Of a DNA stretch of 29,593 nt, positions 23,806 to 29,593 are shown one piece after another; positions within the stretch are counted from its first letter, which is position 1; each line of letters starts with the position of its first letter. The stretch comes from an uncultured Oscillospiraceae bacterium. GTDB taxonomy: Bacteria; Bacillota; Clostridia; Oscillospirales; Oscillospiraceae. The notes beneath the pieces are model-generated. The model made no database searches and had not been told where the DNA came from. It worked only from the letters and a program-made list of their open reading frames with translations. The stretch is from assembly GCA_934597585.1 (NCBI GenBank), contig CAKTSA010000020.1:1-29593 (forward strand), given 5' to 3'. A program made the position numbers and the translations under genes.

Positions 23806-25557
23806 ATGAACGAACGATGGAATTTGGATCCGATCTACAAGGGCTTTCAGGACGAGGCCTTTCGGCGCGACCTGCGGGCGCTGGAGCATGCGGTGAAGGA
23901 GCTGGAGACCTTTACCCAGAGCCTGACCGGCGACCCCACCGCGCTGCTGAAGCAGGGGTTGGCGCTGCAGGAGCAGATTTCCGACCTGGCCCAGAAGCTC
24001 TTCACCTTTGCCGAGCTGCGTCAGGCGGCGGACACCATGGATGCCGAGGCCGGCTCCCAGCTGGGACGGATCATGGGCATCTACAGCGAGAGCGCCGCGC
24101 CCAGCGCCGCCTTTGAGAGCTGGTTCGCCCAGCTGCCGGAGCTGGAAAGCCTGATCGACGGGGATGAATTCCTTTCCGGCTACCGCTTCCTGCTGCTGCG
24201 CCGCCGGGACGCCAGCCGCCATCTGCTGCCCGGCATCGGGGAGCGGGTGATGGCCAAGCTGAAAATTTCCGGCGGAAGCGCCTGGGCGGAGCTGCAGCAG
24301 TACCTGACCAGCACCGTCAAGGTGAATTACCGTGGAGAGGAGATCACCCTCTCCGCCGTGCGGAACCTGGCCTATTCCCCGAAGGCGGACGTCCGCCGGG
24401 ATGCCTATCAGGCCGAGCTGTGCAGCTACGCCGCCATCGCCGACCCGGTGGCCTACGCCCTGAACTCCCTGAAGCTGGAGACGCTGAATGAATGCGCCCT
24501 GCGGGGTTACGAAAGCCCCCTGGCCATGACCCTGGAGCATTCCGACATGCAGCGGGCCACGCTGGACGCCATGTTCGCCGCCATTGACGAAAGCCTGCCC
24601 CAGTTCCGCCGGTATCTGCGGGCCAAGGGCAAGGCCCTGGGCCACGAAAACGGCCTGCCCTGGTACGATCTCTTCGCCCCCATGGGCCGCAGCAACACCC
24701 GCTTCACCACCCAGCAGGCCAGGGATTATCTGGTGGAGCTGTTCTCCCACTTCGACGGGGAGCTGAGCGCCATGGTGGCGGAGGCCTTCGACAACGCCTG
24801 GATCGACTTCTACCCCCGCAGCGGCAAGGCCGGGGGCGCGTTCTGCGCGGAGGTGCCCTGCATCGGTCAGAGCCGAATTTTGACCAACTTTGACGGCAGC
24901 CTTTCCGACGTGGTGACCCTGGCCCACGAGCTGGGCCACGCCTTCCACAACCGCTGCATCCAGAATAACCGCCCCCTAAACCGGGATTATTCCATGCCCG
25001 TGGCGGAGACTGCCTCCACCTTCAATGAGTGCGTGGTGATGAATCACGCCATCGCCCACGCCTCCGGCGACCAGGAGAAGCTGAACCTCATCGAGAGCCA
25101 GCTCCAGGACGTGACCCAGATCATCGTGGACATCTATTCCCGCTACCGCTTCGAGGCTTCCGTGCTGGAAAAGCGGGGCCAGGAATTCATGAGCGCCAAC
25201 GACCTGTGCCAGCTCATGCTCCAAGCCCAGCAGGACAGCTACGGCGACGGGCTGGACAAGAAGCTGCGCCACCCCTATATGTGGGTGTGCAAGAGCCATT
25301 ACTACGGCTCCACCTTCTATAATTTCCCCTACGCCTTCGGCGGCCTCTTCGCCCGGGGCCTGTACGCCAAATACGAGCAGGAGGGCGCAGCCTTCGTGCC
25401 CACCTACAAGCAGCTCCTGCGCACCACCACCGTCGCCACCGCCGAGGACACCGCCAGGGTAGCAAACATCGACCTGACCGACAAATCCTTCTGGCGCACC
25501 GCCCTGCTGGAGGTAGAGGAAAAAATCGACCAGTTCTGCCAGATCGTAGGAGAATGA
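23806..25557 (+). CDS. pepF: Oligoendopeptidase F (M3 family)
   Basis: Cytoplasmic zinc metallopeptidase of 583 aa that cuts short peptides internally. The zinc motif HELGH is at residues 374-378 (TLAHELGHAFHNR), and Glu401 in VAETASTFNE is the probable third ligand. The N-terminal helical region and the C-terminal part (GGLFARGLYAKYEQ) are typical of PepF. AAGGAGGG precedes ATG 23806; the frame is open upstream to 23737 but that part overlaps the promoter. It is monocistronic, and repeat block E begins within 10 bases of the stop. Confidence 0.95.
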   Translation: MNERWNLDPIYKGFQDEAFRRDLRALEHAVKELETFTQSLTGDPTALLKQGLALQEQISDLAQKLFTFAELRQAADTMDAEAGSQLGRIMGIYSESAAPSAAFESWFAQLPELESLIDGDEFLSGYRFLLLRRRDASRHLLPGIGERVMAKLKISGGSAWAELQQYLTSTVKVNYRGEEITLSAVRNLAYSPKADVRRDAYQAELCSYAAIADPVAYALNSLKLETLNECALRGYESPLAMTLEHSDMQRATLDAMFAAIDESLPQFRRYLRAKGKALGHENGLPWYDLFAPMGRSNTRFTTQQARDYLVELFSHFDGELSAMVAEAFDNAWIDFYPRSGKAGGAFCAEVPCIGQSRILTNFDGSLSDVVTLAHELGHAFHNRCIQNNRPLNRDYSMPVAETASTFNECVVMNHAIAHASGDQEKLNLIESQLQDVTQIIVDIYSRYRFEASVLEKRGQEFMSANDLCQLMLQAQQDSYGDGLDKKLRHPYMWVCKSHYYGSTFYNFPYAFGGLFARGLYAKYEQEGAAFVPTYKQLLRTTTVATAEDTARVANIDLTDKSFWRTALLEVEEKIDQFCQIVGE

Positions 25558-25665
25558 CGCCCCCCGTAGGGGTCGGCAACCTGCCGACCCTCAACCTAAC
25601 GGTTTAGGAAGCAGTAGAGATGAACGTATAACCTGACGTATGCATCCCCGAGCTTCCCTGTGGGG

Positions 25666-25729
25666 TGTTGCAGAGCGCAGCGAATCAAAATATCAATGAT
25701 TGCCAGTGGCAATCATACAATTGATTCAT
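25666..25729 (+). repeat. Structured insert, diverged copy 3
   Basis: Begins with the same 21 bases as the other copies but then diverges while keeping the fold: outer stem GAATCAA (25682-25688) with TTGATTC (25721-25727), inner stem ATGATTGCC-AGT-GGCAATCAT (25696-25716). It joins directly to the truncated 104-bp module. Confidence 0.75.
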
Positions 25730-25826
25730 CGGATACCAGCCGCCCGAAAGCCAACGAACGTGAGCTGTATAGACGAACCGCTCAATCCCGGTACCCGGCG
25801 GGGGCGACAGATTGCCGCCCCCTACG
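25730..25826 (+). repeat. 104-bp repeat module, 5'-truncated copy
   Basis: Starts at CGGATACCAGCC, lacking the first CGTAGGGG, and ends CCGCCCCCTACG. The centre GTGAGCTGT...CGCTCAATC is intact; one G is added near 25801. Confidence 0.8.
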
Positions 25827-26111
25827 AACTCAGAAGCTTTTGGATATTTTCATTCAACTGACGGCTCAATCCCGCGACGTTGCGGGCGGCTGGTATCCGC
25901 CCCTACGGAGGGTGCGCAAGCCCTCTTCAGTCAGCCCTACGGGCTGCCAGCTTCCCCCAAGGGAAGCTTTTGGTGGGAGCTGCAACCTGTCCCATTCAAC
26001 ATACCGCTCTGTTACGTCACGCTGCGGGGCGGCAAATTGCCGCCCCCTATTCATCGCCTTGTGGGCGTACATTTTCTCATTCTGTCAAAATTACAAAAAA
26101 GAGGTATAACC

Positions 26112-27392
26112 ATGGATACATTTACCAAATCCCTGTGTGAATTTTTGGACGAGGCGCACAGTCCCTATCATGCGCAGGCGGCGCTGCGGCGGGAGCTGGA
26201 GGCCTGCGGGTATGAAAAGCTGGCCGAGGGGGACGCATGGACGCTGACTCCCGGCGGGAAGTATTTCGTGTGCCGGGGCGGCGCTGCGGTGATCGCCTTC
26301 CGCGTGCCCGAAGGCAGGCCCCAGGGCTTTCTGCTCTCCGCCGCCCACACCGACCGGCCCAGCCTGAAGCTCAAGGAGAACGGCGAGGCGATGGGCGCGT
26401 ATGTCACCGAGCAGGTGGAGCGCTACGGCGGCCTGCTGATGGCCCCCTGGCTGGATCGGCCCCTGAGCGTGGCCGGGCGGGCGCTGGTGCAGACGGCGGA
26501 GGGGGCCAGGGTGACCCTGGTGGACATCGACCGGGATCTGATGCTGATCCCCAGCGTGGCCATCCACATGAACCGCCAGGCCAACGACGGCTACAAATGG
26601 AACCCGGTGATGGATCTGAACCCCCTGTTGGGGGGCAAGGACGCCGCCGGGAAGCTCCGCGCCCTGCTGGAGGAGGCCGCTGGCGGCAAGATCCTCGGCC
26701 ACGACCTGACCCTGTACGTTCGGGAGAGGGCAAAGGTGTGGGGCATTGACGACGAATACATCTCCAGCCAGGCGCTGGACGATCTGCAATGCGTGTGGGG
26801 CTGCTTCCGGGGGTTCCTGGAATCCGACGGCGGGGCGGATATCCCCGTGTTCTGCGCCCTGAACAGCGAGGAGATCGGCTCGTGCACCGCAGGCGGCGCG
26901 GACTCCACCCTGATCGCCGACGTGCTGGAGCGGGTCGCCGACGGACTGGGCGTGGACGTGCGGCAGCTGCTGAGCCGCTCCTTCCTGGTGTCGGCGGATA
27001 ACGCCCACGCCATCCACCCCAACCACCCGGAGCTGGCCGACCATGCCAACGCCCCGGTGATGGGTCAGGGAATCGTGGTGAAGTTCAACGCCAACCAGCG
27101 CTATTGTACCGACGCCCTGTCCGCCGCCCTGTTCCGCCAGGTGTGCGCCAAGGCCGAGGCCCCCGTTCAGACCTATTATAACCGCCCGGATATCCCCGGC
27201 GGCAGCACCCTGGGCTGCATCTCCATCGCCCACGTCTCCGTCCCCACGGTAGACATCGGCCTGCCCCAGCTGGCCATGCACAGCTGCTACGAAACCGCCG
27301 CCATCGCCGACGGCCTGAGCCTGCGCGACGCCATGAAAACCTACTTCTCCTCCACTCTGGACATGGACGAAGAGGGCTTCCGCCTGAGGTGA
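26112..27392 (+). CDS. M18 family aminopeptidase
   Basis: Cytoplasmic dinuclear-zinc aminopeptidase of 426 aa, removing N-terminal residues (often Asp/Glu in this family) from peptides. Family motifs are in order: SAAHTDRP (first metal His and Asp), APWLDRPLSVAGR, ALNSEEIGS (Glu-Glu), SADNAHAIHPN (Asp, His) and AMHSCYE near the end (His). The start at 26112 is preceded by AAAGAGGT with a 6-base gap; the longer open frame upstream lies wholly in the repeat block. It sits downstream of pepF, suggesting a peptide-use neighbourhood, but the 550-bp repeat block separates them and I see no clear promoter. The exact specificity is not determined. Confidence 0.95.
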   Translation: MDTFTKSLCEFLDEAHSPYHAQAALRRELEACGYEKLAEGDAWTLTPGGKYFVCRGGAAVIAFRVPEGRPQGFLLSAAHTDRPSLKLKENGEAMGAYVTEQVERYGGLLMAPWLDRPLSVAGRALVQTAEGARVTLVDIDRDLMLIPSVAIHMNRQANDGYKWNPVMDLNPLLGGKDAAGKLRALLEEAAGGKILGHDLTLYVRERAKVWGIDDEYISSQALDDLQCVWGCFRGFLESDGGADIPVFCALNSEEIGSCTAGGADSTLIADVLERVADGLGVDVRQLLSRSFLVSADNAHAIHPNHPELADHANAPVMGQGIVVKFNANQRYCTDALSAALFRQVCAKAEAPVQTYYNRPDIPGGSTLGCISIAHVSVPTVDIGLPQLAMHSCYETAAIADGLSLRDAMKTYFSSTLDMDEEGFRLR

Positions 27393-27451
27393 GGCAAAAA
27401 TTACGTGGCTCAGTTGCGGACATTTATTTAAGAAACTTCGTAAAAAGCGAG

Positions 27452-27480
27452 AGAAACCGCCCCAAAATGGCGGTTTCTTT
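27452..27480 (+). terminator. Terminator of the M18 gene
   Basis: Perfect 10-bp stem AGAAACCGCC (27452-27461) with GGCGGTTTCT (27469-27478), loop CCAAAAT, followed by TTCACTTTTT. Confidence 0.85.
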
Positions 27481-27522
27481 CACTTTTTGCTGTTGAAACC
27501 GTAAGGCTGAGGGTCGGCAGAA

Positions 27523-27552
27523 ACCGCCCGCGGCCAACTGGCCGCGGGCGGT
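27523..27552 (-). terminator. Terminator of the ABC ATPase gene
   Basis: Perfect 13-bp GC-rich stem (27523-27535 with 27540-27552), 4-base loop AACT; on the minus strand a short TTCT follows. Starts 17 bases after the ATPase stop, facing the M18 terminator. Confidence 0.75.
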
Positions 27553-27569
27553 GGGGGGAGTCAATGGAA

Positions 27570-28769
27570 TTAGGCCTCCAGGTTGATGCCGGTGTCTTTG
27601 GAGAAGACGTGGCAGACGTGGCCGGCGAAGTTGAACTTCACGGCGGCGCCGGTGGACAGGGAGGCGACCTCGGCGGGGGTCATGTTCATGGTGGAGACCA
27701 CCAGCACCACGTCCCGGTTCATGGCGGTGACGTGCAGGTGCACGGAGGAGCCCATCATTTCGGACACGTCGACCTTGGCGTCGATGCCGGTGCTGCCCAG
27801 CTCGATGTGCTCAGGACGGACACCCAGAACCACGGGCTGAGGCGCCACGTTGTTCTTGGCCAGGGCGGCCTGCTTGGCCTCGGACAGCTCCACGGTCAGG
27901 CCTTCCAGCTTGACGGCGTACTTGCCATTCTCCTTGACCAGCTCGGCGTTCTCGAACAGGTTCATCTGAGGCGTGCCGATGAAGGTAGCCACGAACAGGT
28001 TATAGGGGTGGTTGAACACTTCCTGAGGCGTGCCGATCTGCTGGATGAAGCCGTCCTTCATAATGACGATACGGTCGCCCAGGGTCATAGCCTCGGTCTG
28101 GTCGTGGGTAACGTAGATAAAGGTGGTGTTGATGCGCTGGCGCAGCTTGATGATCTCAGCGCGCATCTGGTTACGCAGCTTGGCGTCCAGATTGGACAGG
28201 GGCTCGTCCATCAGCATGACCTGGGGGTTACGCACGATGGCGCGGCCGATGGCCACACGCTGACGCTGACCGCCGGACAGAGCCTTGGGCTTACGGCCCA
28301 GGTACTGGGTGATGTCCAGGATCTCAGCGGCTTCCTTGACCTTCTTGTCGATCTCATCCTTGGGGGCGTGACGCAGCTTCAGGGCGAAGGCCATGTTATC
28401 ATAAACAGTCATGTGGGGATACAGAGCGTAGTTCTGGAAAACCATGGCAATGTCACGATCCTTGGGGGGAACGTCGTTCACCAGACGGTTGCCGATGTAC
28501 AGCTCGCCGCCGGAGATATCTTCCAGGCCGGCGATCATACGCAGGGTGGTGGACTTACCGCAGCCAGAGGGGCCAACCAGAACGATGAATTCCTTGTCGG
28601 CGATCTCCAGGTTGAACTCCTGGACAGCAACGACACCCTCATCGGTGATCTGCAGATTGGTCTTTTTCTTCTCAGGCTCGTCGCCCTTCTTGCGCTTCTT
28701 TGCCTTCTTGGCATCGTCGCCGTTGAACGGGTAGACTTTCTTGATGTTCTTCAGGGTTAAGCTTGCCAT
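27570..28769 (-). CDS. ugpC: Sugar ABC transporter ATP-binding protein (UgpC/MsmX family)
   Basis: ATPase subunit of carbohydrate ABC importers, 399 aa. Members of this group often stand alone and energise several oligosaccharide permeases, which fits the lack of permease genes here. Walker A GPSGCGKST starts at residue 66, the signature is LSGGQRQRVAIGRA, Walker B is VMLMDEP, and the H-loop lies in YVTHDQTEA. A C-terminal TOBE/regulatory domain covers about 270-399. A Lys/Glu-rich insertion (about residues 15-46, with KKAKKRKKGDEPEKKK) separates the first strand from the rest and puts Walker A about 28 residues later than usual. ATG 28769 (MASLTLKNI) is family-like, with GGAG 9 bases before it. 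The leader is about 175 bases long and structured. Confidence 0.95.
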   Translation of the reverse strand: MASLTLKNIKKVYPFNGDDAKKAKKRKKGDEPEKKKTNLQITDEGVVAVQEFNLEIADKEFIVLVGPSGCGKSTTLRMIAGLEDISGGELYIGNRLVNDVPPKDRDIAMVFQNYALYPHMTVYDNMAFALKLRHAPKDEIDKKVKEAAEILDITQYLGRKPKALSGGQRQRVAIGRAIVRNPQVMLMDEPLSNLDAKLRNQMRAEIIKLRQRINTTFIYVTHDQTEAMTLGDRIVIMKDGFIQQIGTPQEVFNHPYNLFVATFIGTPQMNLFENAELVKENGKYAVKLEGLTVELSEAKQAALAKNNVAPQPVVLGVRPEHIELGSTGIDAKVDVSEMMGSSVHLHVTAMNRDVVLVVSTMNMTPAEVASLSTGAAVKFNFAGHVCHVFSKDTGINLEA

Positions 28770-28906
28770 GTTTTTTGACTCCGTGCACGCTGAATCCTCA
28801 ATACGCGCACTCGCATTCTGCCGGGTTAACAGCAGAAGCTTTACGACAGGTCTCCACACTGCCGCACCGTGAGCCGGACGGGGTTTTCCTCCTTTATTTT
28901 AGCGTC

Positions 28907-28940
28907 GTATGCCTATTTTTGTGGAGTAGGCATACTCCAC
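28907..28940 (-). promoter_or_regulatory. Overlapping hairpins in the ABC ATPase leader
   Basis: GTGGAGTA (28921-28928) pairs with TACTCCAC (28933-28940); alternatively GTATGCCTA (28907-28915) pairs with TAGGCATAC (28927-28935). The two cannot form together. They begin just downstream of the -10, so they could be an operator palindrome or a switch in the RNA. Confidence 0.55.
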
Positions 28941-28952
28941 CGGAATATAGAC

Positions 28953-28981
28953 ATGATACCATATTTCGGATGCAACTGCAA
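28953..28981 (-). promoter_or_regulatory. Promoter of the ABC ATPase gene
   Basis: Minus strand TTGCAG (28976-28981), 17-base spacer, TATCAT (28953-28958). Confidence 0.65.
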
Positions 28982-29038
28982 TCGTAGAATGTAACATTTT
29001 TTCCGGGGCGTTCTTGTACATTCTGACAAATCTGCCCG

Positions 29039-29107
29039 CCCCGAAAGATTTTTGAGTTTCACCCTGAAAGATTTCGCAAATTCATCCCGAAATATTTTCC
29101 GAAAACG
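29039..29107. repeat. Three imperfect 23-bp tandem repeats
   Basis: Three consecutive 23-base units (29039, 29062, 29085), each beginning CCCGAAAGATTT or a close variant. They lie upstream of the ATPase promoter and downstream of the last gene's terminator. Confidence 0.6.
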
Positions 29108-29120
29108 CCCGCCGGGGCGG

Positions 29121-29149
29121 CAAAAGGCGCATGCCCTGCGGCATGCGCC
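29121..29149 (-). terminator. Terminator of the SdpI-like gene
   Basis: Perfect 10-bp stem GGCGCATGCC (29126-29135) with GGCATGCGCC (29140-29149), 4-base loop; on the minus strand TTTTG follows. It begins 12 bases after the stop. Confidence 0.85.
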
Positions 29150-29161
29150 CTGTGAAAGCGA

Positions 29162-29593
29162 TCAGGTGGCCCTGCGTTTTTTGCGGCGGCGGGTGCCGCT
29201 GTAGTCGTAGGTGTACATGGTGATGCCGTTGATGGCGGCGATGGCCAGCAGGGACAGGATGCCCTGCCACAGCAGGCATTTGGCGGCCAGCCAGGCCATG
29301 TCCATGGGGGCGCGGGCGGAAAGGGTCATGGCGATGAGCAGCATCAGGATCGTGAGCACCAGGCCCAGTATGCCGAACACCAGCCCGGCCAGGCGCTGGG
29401 TGTGCCGCCAGGCAGAGACGCTGCCCATGCCGAAGGCGGTGCGGTAGCCGAAGTAGTAGTTGGCCTCCTTGGGGGCGAAGAACAGATAGGCCAGGCCCAT
29501 GCCCAGCATGACCAGTGGGGCGATGAGGATGGCGATGGTGCACACCAGCTGCACCTTGCCCACGATGGTATCGATGTCCGGCAGCAGCGCGGC
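29162..29593 (-). CDS. SdpI-like membrane protein, 5'-truncated by the window end
   Basis: The frame is open to the window edge, so the N-terminus is missing; at least 143 codons are seen. Three membrane helices are visible, the first starting VQLVCTIAILIAPLVMLG. The loop YYFGYRTAFGMGSVSAWRHTQR matches the GYRTxxSMxSxxTW motif of the SdpI family (SdpI is the immunity protein for the SdpC killing factor, but most homologues are uncharacterised). The protein ends in a basic tail RRRKKRRAT, likely cytoplasmic. A GTG at 29563 could be a start, but the upstream codons (ALLPDIDTI) also look coding. No sdpC-like toxin is nearby. Confidence 0.75.
   Translation of the reverse strand, partial: AALLPDIDTIVGKVQLVCTIAILIAPLVMLGMGLAYLFFAPKEANYYFGYRTAFGMGSVSAWRHTQRLAGLVFGILGLVLTILMLLIAMTLSARAPMDMAWLAAKCLLWQGILSLLAIAAINGITMYTYDYSGTRRRKKRRAT

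Larger units (their letters stand above)
25563..26070 (+). repeat. Intergenic repeat block E
   Basis: The region between pepF and the M18 gene (25558-26111) is almost wholly repeat. Order: GGGTCGGCA hairpin, AAGCTTCCC module entered by the structured insert (25666-25729), a 5'-truncated 104-bp module (25730-25826), an inverted GGGCGG hairpin near 25883, the inverted right arm (25920-25968), and GGGGCGGCAA-ATT-GCCGCCCC near 26030. Confidence 0.85.

Noticed and set aside
25812..26111. N-terminal extension of the M18 aminopeptidase through block E
   Set aside because: These codons are repeat sequence that happens to be open; ATG 26112 has a proper ribosome site and matches the family start.
28888..28895. 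Leader peptide behind the AAAGGAGG in the ATPase leader (minus strand)
   Set aside because: No start codon stands within 12 bases of this ribosome-like site, so no small peptide can be supported.

Overview
This window has the look of a high-GC anaerobic gut Firmicute, probably an Oscillospiraceae-type member of the Eubacteriales. The inference rests on RNase Y, a UgpC/MsmX-type sugar ABC ATPase, a TnpW plus large serine recombinase pair typical of clostridial integrative elements, DUF4867 and DUF6440 proteins, and intergenic spaces filled with families of structured repeats. No gene for an outer membrane or for flagella is seen.

Layout. 1-2121 is the edge of an integrative element: tnpW and a large serine recombinase broken by one extra base at 501. 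It abuts a tRNA-Leu(UAG) gene (2170-2253, minus) and that gene's terminator. 2340-4164 holds rny with a clear promoter and terminator, followed by a membrane-anchored CapA-like protein (4334-5641). A cytoplasmic GH13 glucosidase and a small Cys-rich protein occupy 6421-8464. A TetR-type regulator and oleate hydratase occupy 9261-11768. A minus-strand operon of DUF4867 and a FucI/AraA-type isomerase covers 12703-14836. Divergent to it, 15176-17082 encodes a translationally coupled MotA/TolQ/ExbB-like and MotB/OmpA-like pair, then a secreted protein of unknown function (17206-18618). The minus strand then carries GH31 alpha-xylosidase yicI (19165-21504), DUF6440, and an NfeD-SPFH (flotillin-like) operon (21808-23609). 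pepF (plus), an M18 aminopeptidase (plus), the sugar ABC ATPase (minus) and a 5'-truncated SdpI-like membrane protein (minus) end the window.

Physiology. The genes suggest intracellular processing of imported oligosaccharides (GH13, YicI, shared ABC ATPase, sugar isomerase), intracellular peptide breakdown (PepF, M18), fatty acid detoxification (OhyA under a TetR-like regulator) and envelope upkeep (CapA-like, SPFH/NfeD, motor pair).

The two most unusual signals are these. (1) An ion-driven motor pair without flagellar genes, whose MotB-like subunit has a coiled coil of about 105 residues between its membrane helix and its OmpA domain. It resembles the ZorA/ZorB part of Zorya, but no ZorC, D or E is present. 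(2) Five repeat blocks of 0.4-0.8 kb, each behind the 3' end of a plus-strand gene and all in the same polarity. They are built from reusable palindromic modules: a 104-bp unit with one inverted copy, a 66-bp insert whose hairpin shows compensatory changes between copies, and a ~394-bp composite palindrome. A 102-bp MITE with a 4-bp target duplication sits inside one block. A separate ~165-bp foldback element lies upstream of the DUF6440 gene.
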